Below are positions 53,133 to 61,325 of a stretch of 64,000 bases of DNA, in pieces. The stretch lies in NCBI RefSeq assembly GCF_034047335.1, contig NZ_CP139137.1, positions 1,984,001 to 2,048,000 of the forward strand, in the 5' to 3' direction. The notes beneath the pieces are model-generated. The model had not been told where the DNA came from. It was given only the letters and a program-made list of their open reading frames with translations, and searched no databases. The stretch comes from Chryseobacterium sp. JJR-5R (GTDB taxonomy: Bacteria > Bacteroidota > Bacteroidia > Flavobacteriales > Weeksellaceae). How positions within the stretch are numbered: the stretch's first letter is position 1; each line of letters begins with the position of its first letter. The position numbers and the translations under genes are program-made.

Positions 53133-53777
53133 TTATGTAAACCATTTAATTAATTGAATTTCAGTGTTTTGTGAAATATCATCTTTAATAGCAAAATGAC
53201 ATTTATATTTATGATTGATAAGTATCTCTTTTAGAGAGTAGATATTACTATTTATTTCAGCCTTATCGTTATTTATTTCAAAGGAATTAAGGTCAATGCT
53301 TAAACCATGTCCTGAAGCCTTAAGAATCGCTTCCTTTTGTGTCCATAAAGATATAAAATCGGAAATAGCATTTTGAGAAACGTTTATATAATCCCATTCG
53401 AACTTAGTGAGAAAATTTTTAAAATCATTAATATTGATATCTTGTAATTTTTCTATATCAATACCTATCTCATTTATATCTGTAACAACGCAAATAACAA
53501 TATCATCACTATGTGAAATATTAAAAAAGACCTGTTCTTTTTCAAAATAAGGTTTTCCGTTTACATTATAGGCTAAATGTTTAATACTTAAATTTAAATC
53601 AAATGTTTTAAGAAGGATGCCTAATAGTAGACGCCCTATTATTGATGCCTGCGTATCCTGCCAATTTTTATATTTTAAAACTTTCTCTTGAAAGTCTAAT
53701 GGCATTTCAAGGAGGTAATTATTTAGAAAAAAAGGATGATGTTTTTTATCAAGATAAGAATATAATATTTTTAGCAT
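53133..53777 (-). CDS. Sfp-type 4'-phosphopantetheinyl transferase
   Basis: The 214-residue enzyme moves phosphopantetheine from CoA to a serine of carrier domains, activating NRPS modules. The metal/CoA motif is IGIDIEKLQDI (GIDIE at 105-109) and the second motif WTQKEAILKASGHGLS (145 onward, with Trp-x-x-Lys-Glu-Ala); an NVNGKPYFEKEQVFFNISHSDD block precedes them, all standard for the Sfp family. It lies two bases downstream of the LanC-like gene stop, at the end of the minus-strand arm, next to the NRPS genes it likely serves. Confidence 0.92.
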   Translation of the reverse strand: MLKILYSYLDKKHHPFFLNNYLLEMPLDFQEKVLKYKNWQDTQASIIGRLLLGILLKTFDLNLSIKHLAYNVNGKPYFEKEQVFFNISHSDDIVICVVTDINEIGIDIEKLQDININDFKNFLTKFEWDYINVSQNAISDFISLWTQKEAILKASGHGLSIDLNSFEINNDKAEINSNIYSLKEILINHKYKCHFAIKDDISQNTEIQLIKWFT

Positions 53778-53779
53778 TT

Positions 53780-55759
53780 TTATTTAACAGATAATATTCC
53801 TGAAAAAATAAAATATCTGACCCTTTGAATTAATAAAAAGTCAAGCCGTTCGAGAAAGTCATCCATATCTTTTGATCCCGATTGCCGTGAAAATACAATG
53901 AGATTTTCATAAGGTTGTGATAGAAGAAAAGATTTTAAGTCATTAATAGCTTTTTCTATTTGGATCGGATGGCGGAAAGTGCTTAAAATGATACTTTCCA
54001 ATCCTAAATAATACTCGTTTAATTCATTTTTTTCGTTAAGCATAATGATATATTCACAATCATCAGCATCTTTCTGTAAGTTTTGCTTTAAGAATTGTTT
54101 GTCTGAAGCATAAGTCCAATTCCATTTGCTATGATTTACATGTACATTTTTTGATATTTCTGCAGGTTGTTGCAGTAACCAATGGTCATCATGGTCTAAA
54201 AACCTAAGAGATTCTTTTTTATGCAGAAAGTTCTCAATGTATTTATTTATATTAGACTCTTTATCAGAAGTTTTAATATTGTATCTTTTCTTTTCCAGAA
54301 GATAAATGTCTTGTAATTGATAAGCAATTTTTGTTCCTTTAAAATTCTTTAATACATTCTCCACAAACTCAATAAAGCTATTGGTTTCCGGAATGTTTTT
54401 AACTTCTGTATTAAGATATTTACTTAATATTCTGGGAAGTGATTCCTGTAAAAAATCCAGAGTTCTTTTAAAAAAATGAGATAATATGATAATTCTTACT
54501 TCTGTAAGCTCATTAAATGAAAGTTCATTAGTTTTTATTGGGCCATATTGAAAAGGTTCCAGTATATTTTTTGAATCAATATTATTATTTAAAAGTTTTA
54601 AAAAGAAGTATACTTTTCCCAGTTCTCCAAATAGAAGTCCTCCAGATAGATCGTCAGGAGTTAAACTTTTGTTAAAACTTGTAATAATGGATTCTAATTG
54701 TAACCGATTACTAAATGAGTTATTGGTTTTGTATTGTTTTAAATAAAATAGACCAATACCGCTGAGACCATTGAATAATGATGTATTTTTTAGTGTGACT
54801 AGAGCTTCCTCTGGCATGGGGGAAGTATTGTATTGTTCCCATGGAAGCAAAATACCTAATAAACCTTGACTCCAGCTGTTTTCATATGTTGGAACAGAAA
54901 GTGAGGATTTATTTTCAAGATATTGATTAATAAATGTAGAGAATACTTCATTGTTCAAAATATCTTTTTCAAGGTTTTCGAAATTATTCTGTTGTTCATT
55001 CCAATGTGAATGGATATACTGATCAATGTTTTTAATAATATAGTTGATTCCAGCATTTTCTGAAATACTGTTGATGGTTTGTAGTGAATATCTTATACCT
55101 GCTGCTCCAAAAGCAAACCCTACAGAGTTTTTTATATTTATTTCTTCATATTCTTTCCAAGATATTCCATTTTCAGAAACTTCACAACGATTTAATAACT
55201 TGAGATAAATTAAACTAATGTACTCAAGGACCTTTTTGTCACCAGTAAGATGATAAAGGTTTACAAAGGTCAGTAATGTCCCGACCCTACCATTAAAAAT
55301 ATAGTCGCTTGTATAAGCGGAGTTTACAAATTCTTCAATATTATATGGCTCAATAAGTTCTAGACTGTAATTAAGATATTTATGATCATTAGTAATTTCA
55401 AATAATTGAATCAATGTATAAATCACTCCGGATCTTCCAGTATAAAGGGAGTAATCCTGTGAGGGATTTTGACGACAATAAGCTAACAAATCGTTAACCA
55501 TTGTTTCAATTTTGTCCAGACTTATAATTCCAAGATGATAAAATTCTGTCATAATGAGGATAATCCCACTATAACCACTGCATAAGCTTTCAGGAGCTGT
55601 ATAAGTAATGAAATTATTGTTTTTCTGATATTGATCTTCCCAGTTTTTAGGGGTAAGAGATGCTAATTGTGAACATATTTTATTAAGAAATTCTAATAGA
55701 TCTTTTTTTTCCTTGTGATCTATTATATTTCCAATAGCCTCATTATCTATTATACTCAT
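53780..55759 (-). CDS. LanC-like protein lacking zinc ligands, with unassigned C-terminal domain
   Basis: The 659-residue protein has LanC-type alpha-toroid repeats across about residues 55-400 (SGYSGIILIM, TGRSGVIYTL, NGRVGTLLTF, GFAFGAAGIRYSL, NSWSQGLLGILLP, NGLSGIGLFYL, GGLLFGELGKVYF). In true lanthionine cyclases the zinc ligands are Cys (SWCxG) and Cys-His (CHG). Here these positions read Ser297 (SWSQG) and Phe329-Asn330 (LFNG), so no zinc site remains. The C-terminal 250 residues are not recognised (HDDHWLLQQPAEISKNVHVNH). It may be a non-catalytic binding or scaffolding protein of the peptide cluster. It starts three bases after the DUF6734-like gene. Confidence 0.75.
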   Translation of the reverse strand: MSIIDNEAIGNIIDHKEKKDLLEFLNKICSQLASLTPKNWEDQYQKNNNFITYTAPESLCSGYSGIILIMTEFYHLGIISLDKIETMVNDLLAYCRQNPSQDYSLYTGRSGVIYTLIQLFEITNDHKYLNYSLELIEPYNIEEFVNSAYTSDYIFNGRVGTLLTFVNLYHLTGDKKVLEYISLIYLKLLNRCEVSENGISWKEYEEINIKNSVGFAFGAAGIRYSLQTINSISENAGINYIIKNIDQYIHSHWNEQQNNFENLEKDILNNEVFSTFINQYLENKSSLSVPTYENSWSQGLLGILLPWEQYNTSPMPEEALVTLKNTSLFNGLSGIGLFYLKQYKTNNSFSNRLQLESIITSFNKSLTPDDLSGGLLFGELGKVYFFLKLLNNNIDSKNILEPFQYGPIKTNELSFNELTEVRIIILSHFFKRTLDFLQESLPRILSKYLNTEVKNIPETNSFIEFVENVLKNFKGTKIAYQLQDIYLLEKKRYNIKTSDKESNINKYIENFLHKKESLRFLDHDDHWLLQQPAEISKNVHVNHSKWNWTYASDKQFLKQNLQKDADDCEYIIMLNEKNELNEYYLGLESIILSTFRHPIQIEKAINDLKSFLLSQPYENLIVFSRQSGSKDMDDFLERLDFLLIQRVRYFIFSGILSVK

Positions 55760-55762
55760 GTT

Positions 55763-56653
55763 TTATAATTGCTTGGTCCTTAGTAGATTAATTATTTCAT
55801 AGTAATATTCTGGAAAATCATTTAAAAGTCTGTGTTCCAAAATTTCATTGATTGTTGGCAGACCTTTATAAAATCCTACAGTATGAATAAAGCTCACTGT
55901 ATTTGGAACTTGAGTGAAATTAGCAATACCATCAAATGATGGATTGATATCTGAAATGAAAGGATTGACTGTTTTATTTAATTTTTCAGCTAGAGCATTG
56001 AATAAAAACTGTTCGTAAACTGTATTGAACATTCCGATATCAATTTTTTCCAAATGTGAAATATTCCTATCAATAAACTCAAATGCACAATGTGTATATT
56101 CCTTAAAAAATTCGATGTCATTTCCTCCAAATAACCCAGCATTTACCGAAATTATTTTATTGTTTTTCTCTATAGAATCAAATAAGACTTGAGGAACATA
56201 GTCAAAGTTTTCCTTCAACTCATTAAAAACTTTATCATAAAAGAAAAAACCTTTTTCAAAGTTTTGGACTATTAAGCTAGATGTTTCCAGTGATGAAGGA
56301 AAAGGTTTATAAATATAAATATCACTATCAATGTGAATAAAGGGCTCTGTCTGTATTTTATATGCATGTAATTTTCCAACTGCCCAGAGATCCGGATGAT
56401 AGTGATTGAGTTCATCAAGAACTACCGTAACGTTTGTATAAGGAAGTTTAAGTTTATTGATTAGAATGTCATATCCTTTTTCATCTGTAACTAGTTCTAC
56501 TTTTTCATAAAACTTTCTTAGCTGTAAACAACTTAAAGCCCAGCTCATATAATTGTGTTTTTTCGTAAGCCATCCTCCTTTATTTCTGTCAGTAGAATTA
56601 ATTTTATTATTCTTAAAAGTTGGTTTTGTCCAAAAGCTTTGAATTATCTTCAT
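55763..56653 (-). CDS. DUF6734-like putative glycosyltransferase
   Basis: The 296-residue protein has a nucleotide-sugar-type metal motif DSD at 109-111 in FIHIDSDIYIYKPF and an acceptor-like segment with DELNHYHPDLWAVGKLHAYKI before it, the pattern of GT-A glycosyltransferases that hold a sugar nucleotide on an aspartate pair. I recall this family as DUF6734; no activity is known. The frame extends to a TTG eight codons upstream; the ATG at 56653 is preferred. It is first in a minus-strand arm with the LanC-like and PPTase genes, so it may decorate the peptide. Confidence 0.65.
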   Translation of the reverse strand: MKIIQSFWTKPTFKNNKINSTDRNKGGWLTKKHNYMSWALSCLQLRKFYEKVELVTDEKGYDILINKLKLPYTNVTVVLDELNHYHPDLWAVGKLHAYKIQTEPFIHIDSDIYIYKPFPSSLETSSLIVQNFEKGFFFYDKVFNELKENFDYVPQVLFDSIEKNNKIISVNAGLFGGNDIEFFKEYTHCAFEFIDRNISHLEKIDIGMFNTVYEQFLFNALAEKLNKTVNPFISDINPSFDGIANFTQVPNTVSFIHTVGFYKGLPTINEILEHRLLNDFPEYYYEIINLLRTKQL

Positions 56654-56674
56654 GAGACGGTTAAAATTATGCGC

Positions 56675-56682
56675 CAAAAATA
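56675..56682 (-). promoter_or_regulatory. -7 promoter box for the minus-strand arm
   Basis: On the minus strand TATTTTTG matches TAnnTTTG, 21 bases before the ATG at 56653. It overlaps the alternative TTG start, which supports the ATG. Confidence 0.6.
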
Positions 56683-56728
56683 TAAAATTATTTTTAATTA
56701 AAAAGTGCTGTAATTCAAAAGAGATTTA

Positions 56729-56736
56729 TATTTTTG
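56729..56736 (+). promoter_or_regulatory. -7 promoter box for the Hpg/NRPS operon
   Basis: TATTTTTG matches TAnnTTTG exactly; the aminotransferase start codon is 105 bases downstream, leaving room for the leader hairpin at 56746-56815. Confidence 0.6.
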
Positions 56737-56745
56737 GGGCGAGAA

Positions 56746-56815
56746 ATTAATTCTCTGCATTATAGAGATAAAAGGGAATGGAACTTAACATAATATCATG
56801 CCGTAGAGAATTAAT
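56746..56815 (+). promoter_or_regulatory. Leader stem-loop upstream of the Hpg/NRPS operon
   Basis: ATTAATTCTCT (56746-56756) pairs perfectly with AGAGAATTAAT (56805-56815); a further GCAT/ATGC pairing follows after a three-base bulge, giving a stem of about 15 pairs around a roughly 37-base loop. It starts about ten bases after the -7 box, so it would form the 5' end of the mRNA. There is no T run, so it is not a simple terminator. Confidence 0.5.
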
Positions 56816-56841
56816 CTGGATTTATAAGGCACATATTCGGT

Positions 56842-58137
56842 ATGAAAAAAAAACTAAATGAAGATTTAAATTCGATCGCAAATGATACGATGGAATTCCT
56901 GAACGAAATTGCAAATAGTTATCCTTCTGCTATTTCTTTAGCCTCAGGAAGACCAGATAGTAGATTTTTTAATCTTGAAAAAATTGATTACTATATCAAT
57001 ACTTACCTCAATTTTATTTCTGAAACAAAGAAAAAACCTCTGAATGCTCTTCTTTCAAACTTAGGGCAGTACAGTGAAGCCAGTGGAATTATCAATGAAA
57101 TAGTTAGTAAATACTTATTGGTAGAATATGGATTGGAAACTGCTCCAGAAGATCTTCTTATCAACGTAGGGACACAGGAAAGTCTCTTAATTTCAGTTCT
57201 TACATTATGTAGCAAAAACAATGATGTTATAATTGTTGAAGATCCCTGTTATGTAGGGATAAAAAACTATGCCCTTATTGCAGGTTATGAGATTTCTGGA
57301 GTAAAGCTAAATGCAGACGGAATGTGTCTGGAAACTTTGGAAAAAAAGATTCTTAAATTTCAGGAAATAGGCAAGCATGTCAAAGTAGTATACGTTGTTT
57401 CTGATTTTCAAAATCCTTCCGGAATCAGAATGTCTGTTGAGAAAAGGAAACAAATAATTGAATTAGCTGAGAAGTATGATTTTTTTATCCTTGAAGATAA
57501 TGCCTACGGAGATTTTTGTTTTGTTAATGAAATGTATCCCACATTAAAGAAATTAGATAAGTACCGGAGGGTAATTTATCTGCACACATTTTCTAAACTT
57601 ATTTACCCTTCTGTGCGAATAGGTGTAATGGTTGCGGACTATAGATTTGAGGATGGAAGCAGATTAAGTAATCAGCTGAAAAAGGTGAAAGGCTATACTA
57701 CAGTCAATACTTCTTCTATCAATCAGGCTATTATTGCCGGGATTTTAATAGATAATAATTTTTCATTAAGGAAGTATAATGAAAAAAAGATAGAAAACTT
57801 AAGAGAAAAGAAGATACTGACTTTAGATGCTTTACATAAATGTTTTAGGACTAATAATGAGGAATGGTGCAAAAATGTAAAATGGAATGACCCGGAAGGA
57901 GGTTTTTTCATGGTCATTGATCTGCCATTTGATGTAACAGAGCATGATGTTATAGCCTGTGCTGAGAGATTTGAAGTGATTTTTACACCGATGTTTTTTT
58001 TTCAATTAGATGAAATTAACACGAAAAATATAAGAATTGCATATAGCAATATTAAAGAAGATAACATAATAATTGCAGTTGAGAGACTTTACAATTTTTT
58101 TAAAAATAAGATTGAGAATGGAAAAACAAAATATTGA
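56842..58137 (+). CDS. PLP-dependent aminotransferase, probable 4-hydroxyphenylglycine transaminase
   Basis: The 431-residue fold-type I enzyme is of the MocR/2-aminoadipate aminotransferase class without the DNA-binding domain: YPSAISLASGRPDSRFF at the N-terminus, Asn191 in DFQNPSGI, Asp219 and Tyr222 in LEDNAYGDF, and the PLP lysine Lys252 in HTFSKLIYPSVRIG. In actinomycete Hpg pathways HpgT, of a comparable class, converts 4-hydroxyphenylglyoxylate to Hpg using tyrosine as donor. The last 20 bases overlap the hydroxymandelate-synthase-like gene, so coupling is tight. Substrate is inferred from context. Confidence 0.78.
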   Translation: MKKKLNEDLNSIANDTMEFLNEIANSYPSAISLASGRPDSRFFNLEKIDYYINTYLNFISETKKKPLNALLSNLGQYSEASGIINEIVSKYLLVEYGLETAPEDLLINVGTQESLLISVLTLCSKNNDVIIVEDPCYVGIKNYALIAGYEISGVKLNADGMCLETLEKKILKFQEIGKHVKVVYVVSDFQNPSGIRMSVEKRKQIIELAEKYDFFILEDNAYGDFCFVNEMYPTLKKLDKYRRVIYLHTFSKLIYPSVRIGVMVADYRFEDGSRLSNQLKKVKGYTTVNTSSINQAIIAGILIDNNFSLRKYNEKKIENLREKKILTLDALHKCFRTNNEEWCKNVKWNDPEGGFFMVIDLPFDVTEHDVIACAERFEVIFTPMFFFQLDEINTKNIRIAYSNIKEDNIIIAVERLYNFFKNKIENGKTKY

Positions 58138-59224
58138 ATCCGAACTTCACAATATCAAAATTGAGTTTGTTGAGTTTTATGTTGGAACTGCAAAAGCTGT
58201 TGTGTACTGGCATGTTAAAGCATTAGGCTTTAAGGTAATTGCATATTGTGGCCCTGAAACAGGAAATACTGAAAAGGTTTCTTATTTAATTACAAAAAAT
58301 GACATCAAATTAGTAATTACATCAGCCATTAACCCCATTTCACATCACATACTGTCTTATGTAAATTTACATGGTGATGCAATTAAACGAATTGGTATCA
58401 AAGTCAACGATATTACTACTTATTTTAATAAATCTGTTTCAAAGGGAGGAATTCCGATTGAGGGGCCTCAGGCTTTAAGAGGTGATAATGGTATTGTAGA
58501 GTATGCTGTTTTAAAGCTATTTGATGATAATGAAATATTTCTGATAGATAATAGCGGATATTTTGGTGATTTTATGCCGGGATTCATAAATGTAAAAGCT
58601 GATTGGCTGGATATTGAAGAAGAAAATTCAGAAATATGTGAGATTGATCATATTGCATGTGCTTTAAGGATAAATGAAATGTTTCTTTGGGAGAACTATC
58701 TGAATAATATCCTTGCTTCGAAGACTATTGAAGAGTATGATGAAAGAAAAACCATAGATAGTGATAAGAAAATAGGGATGTATTTAAAAGCTTTACAAAC
58801 CCAAAATAAGAAAATAAATAAAGTATTGGTTGAACCTGAACTCAATAAGAAAAACCAGGTTCAATTGTATATCACTGAAAATTATGGCTCAGGGATTCAG
58901 CATTTAGCATTTAAAACGAATAATATCTTTAAGACTGTTGAGGTATTAAAGAGGAACGGCGTAAAGTTTAATAATTATCCCGATTCCTACTACGTATCCT
59001 TACAGCAGAAATATCCCGATCTGGATATCCAAGATCTTAAAAAATATGGAATCCTGTGTGACGTCGACGAGAATTCTTTGTTATTACAGACCTTTACATC
59101 TCCTATTGGAGACAGGCCAACTTTTTTTTATGAGTTTATTCAGAGAGTTAATGATTATGATGGTTTTGGATTAAATAATATACAGGCATTGTTTGAAGCA
59201 CTGGAAAGTGAAATCATAAAATAA
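58118..59224 (+). CDS. 4-Hydroxymandelate synthase-like dioxygenase (HPPD superfamily)
   Basis: The 368-residue non-haem iron enzyme has the two-vicinal-oxygen-chelate fold. Iron ligands are His178 (EIDHIACAL), His262 (GSGIQHLAFKT) and Glu339 (PTFFYEFIQR). HPPD and hydroxymandelate synthase (HmaS) share these; two visible traits favour HmaS: HPPD's INEP motif is LVEP here (237-240), and the C-terminal helix reads GLNNIQALFEAL rather than the HPPD GNFKALFE. HmaS turns 4-hydroxyphenylpyruvate into 4-hydroxymandelate. The frame opens 15 codons earlier inside the aminotransferase; the ATG at 58118 starts the fold. Confidence 0.8.
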   Translation: MEKQNIESELHNIKIEFVEFYVGTAKAVVYWHVKALGFKVIAYCGPETGNTEKVSYLITKNDIKLVITSAINPISHHILSYVNLHGDAIKRIGIKVNDITTYFNKSVSKGGIPIEGPQALRGDNGIVEYAVLKLFDDNEIFLIDNSGYFGDFMPGFINVKADWLDIEEENSEICEIDHIACALRINEMFLWENYLNNILASKTIEEYDERKTIDSDKKIGMYLKALQTQNKKINKVLVEPELNKKNQVQLYITENYGSGIQHLAFKTNNIFKTVEVLKRNGVKFNNYPDSYYVSLQQKYPDLDIQDLKKYGILCDVDENSLLLQTFTSPIGDRPTFFYEFIQRVNDYDGFGLNNIQALFEALESEIIK

Positions 59225-59228
59225 CCCT

Positions 59229-60611
59229 ATGAATAATATAAGATCTGGGCTTTATGAATTGAAATCAATTGTCGGAGCTGAAAGTATATTACCCTATAAT
59301 GAGTCGGATGAGCATCCTGTAGAAAAAGATTATTTTGACACTCAAAATCCATTGGCAGTTATTGTTCCCAATAATGCAGATGAAATTTCAAATATTATGA
59401 AATTTTGTTATGCAAATAATTTGAAAATAACCATTAGAGGAGGAGGAAGCAGTGTGAATGGTGGGGTAATGTCATGTGGAAGCGATATTATTTTATCACT
59501 AAAGAAGCTGAATAATATTATAGAGATCAATGAATTCGAAAGAATAGCAGTTGTAGAAACAGGTGTTGTAACAGAAGTATTACAAAAAGAAGTAGAGAAG
59601 TATGGATTAAGCTTTCCTCAGAATATCAGCAGTGCAGGAATGAGCTTTATTGGAGGCAACATTGCCATTAGAAGTGGAAGTCCGAAATCTTTTAAATATG
59701 GTACAACAGCAAATTATATCCTCAATTTAGAAGTAGTACTTCCTAATGGAGAGATTATATGGACAGGGAAAAATGTTAAAAAAGATTCTTCCGGATATAA
59801 CCTAACGCAACTTTTTACAGGCAGTGAAGGTACGTTAGGGATAATTACCAAAGCCGTTATTAAACTTATTCCATTGAAAAAAGAATGGCTTTTCTTTATT
59901 CCATTTTCATCAGTAAGTCTTCTGTATGATTTTATTAAAGAAGTACTCACATTGGGTCTGAATCCTTCAAGTATTGAATTTTTGGACGCAAAAGGTTTTG
60001 ATCTGGTTTGTAGTTATCTTAAAGATACAAGAATGAAGCTGGATGCCGGATCTTATCTGTGGATGGAGTTTGAAACTGAAGTATGGCAGTCAGACCTTCC
60101 TGAATTAGAAATTATCAATCAATTGATCTTTAAATATTCTGACTATGATGTTTTGTTGGCCGAATCCTCAAGAGAAAGGGAAGATCTCTGGAAATATAGA
60201 AATAAAATAGGAGAATCCTGTCTGGACTATTGTGAGTTTGTAGATTATGATTTTTCTATTCCGTTTTCTGTTTCGCAGGAAGTATATGAAAAAATAACAA
60301 CACTTCTTGATGAGTTTAATTTTGAAGGAATAATAGTTGGACATATTGGCGATGGAAATTTCCACATCAATGTTTTTAGGGATAGAAATTTATCCTCAGA
60401 AGATTGGAACTCAAAAATCAACCAATGTTTTATAAAGATAACTTCTGTCATCGTAGATTTCGGAGGTAGTATACCTGGTGAGCATGGTGTAGGTTACCTG
60501 AATAAAAAGTATTTTAACCTTTCGGTTGGTGAAACACAGATAGGAATAATGAAAGAAATTAAAAAAATTTTTGATCCTCAGGGCATTTTAAATTTTGATA
60601 AAATATTTTAA
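59229..60611 (+). CDS. GlcD-type FAD-linked oxidase, probable 4-hydroxymandelate oxidase
   Basis: The 460-residue protein has a PCMH-type FAD domain (about 25-215; NPLAVIVPNNADEISNIMKFC, IRGGGSSVNGGVM, FPQNISSAGMSFIGGNIAIRSGSP, LFTGSEGTLGIITKA) and a C-terminal oxidase domain with VGHIGDGNFHINVF and EHGVGYLNKKYF, as in D-lactate and glycolate dehydrogenases. It fits oxidation of 4-hydroxymandelate to 4-hydroxyphenylglyoxylate. Actinomycete Hmo uses an FMN-type hydroxyacid oxidase instead, so this would be a non-orthologous replacement. Starts four bases after the HmaS-like gene. Confidence 0.78.
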   Translation: MNNIRSGLYELKSIVGAESILPYNESDEHPVEKDYFDTQNPLAVIVPNNADEISNIMKFCYANNLKITIRGGGSSVNGGVMSCGSDIILSLKKLNNIIEINEFERIAVVETGVVTEVLQKEVEKYGLSFPQNISSAGMSFIGGNIAIRSGSPKSFKYGTTANYILNLEVVLPNGEIIWTGKNVKKDSSGYNLTQLFTGSEGTLGIITKAVIKLIPLKKEWLFFIPFSSVSLLYDFIKEVLTLGLNPSSIEFLDAKGFDLVCSYLKDTRMKLDAGSYLWMEFETEVWQSDLPELEIINQLIFKYSDYDVLLAESSREREDLWKYRNKIGESCLDYCEFVDYDFSIPFSVSQEVYEKITTLLDEFNFEGIIVGHIGDGNFHINVFRDRNLSSEDWNSKINQCFIKITSVIVDFGGSIPGEHGVGYLNKKYFNLSVGETQIGIMKEIKKIFDPQGILNFDKIF

Positions 60612-60617
60612 TAAACA

Positions 60618-61316
60618 TTGAACACTACAACTAAAATTTTAGCTTTACCTTTTGCGGGGGGAGGGAAACACTCATTTTATCGGTTTGCCGAAAAAGTTCC
60701 CAATTTTCATACTTTAGAGTATCCCGGGAGAGGGACTCGATTTAATGACCCTTCTATTGACGATATAGAACTTTTGCTTGAGGATTTATTGCAAGTTATT
60801 TTACCTCATATAAATGCTTCCCATAAATATTTTTTGTACGGGCATAGTATGGGAGCGCTACTGGCCTATCTGATATCTCATAAAATTGAACGAAAAGGGT
60901 TAAAATTACCTTCTAAACTAATTGTTTCTGGCAAAAATTCTCCTTGCTGTGCAAGAAAACGTGAGAAAATTTCAGATTTATCTTCAGATCTATTTTGGGA
61001 AAAACTGAAATCTTATGGCGGAATCTCTGATGAAATTATCGCTAATGAGGACATTCGAACCTATTATGAGCCTATCATTAAATCAGATTTTAAAATCGTG
61101 GAAAATTTTGAATACAAGCAGATGAAGCCTTTGTCAATACCCATTGACGTATTCTATGGTGATAACGAAGAGGTAGAAGATTATGAGATTATAAAATGGC
61201 AAGATAAAACATGTAAAAATGTTAATATCAAAAAGATGAAAGGAAACCATTTTTTTATATATAAACATGAACCTTATTTAGTTCAATACTTTAACAAATT
61301 ACAGACAATCATTTAA
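60618..61316 (+). CDS. Type II thioesterase
   Basis: The 232-residue alpha/beta hydrolase has the external NRPS/PKS thioesterase pattern: LALPFAGGGKHSFYRFAEKV, LEYPGRGTRF, the nucleophile in GHSMGALLAYL (about residue 77), an acidic DVFYGDNEEVED and the late histidine in GNHFFIYKH. These proteins clear misprimed or stalled carrier domains. No ATG is near the frame start; the best start is TTG at 60618, seven bases after the previous stop. Located between Hpg genes and exporter. Confidence 0.88.
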   Translation: MNTTTKILALPFAGGGKHSFYRFAEKVPNFHTLEYPGRGTRFNDPSIDDIELLLEDLLQVILPHINASHKYFLYGHSMGALLAYLISHKIERKGLKLPSKLIVSGKNSPCCARKREKISDLSSDLFWEKLKSYGGISDEIIANEDIRTYYEPIIKSDFKIVENFEYKQMKPLSIPIDVFYGDNEEVEDYEIIKWQDKTCKNVNIKKMKGNHFFIYKHEPYLVQYFNKLQTII

Positions 61317-61325
61317 AATTTATAT

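Noticed and set aside
53780..55759. Active lantibiotic cyclase and a ribosomal lanthipeptide cluster
   Set aside because: All zinc ligands are missing, no precursor-peptide ORF or lantibiotic dehydratase is visible, and the neighbours are NRPS genes.
58118..59224. Annotation as 4-hydroxyphenylpyruvate dioxygenase of tyrosine breakdown
   Set aside because: No homogentisate-pathway gene is adjacent, two diagnostic segments (LVEP, NNIQALFEA) differ from HPPD, and the neighbours match the Hpg route. Remains an alternative.
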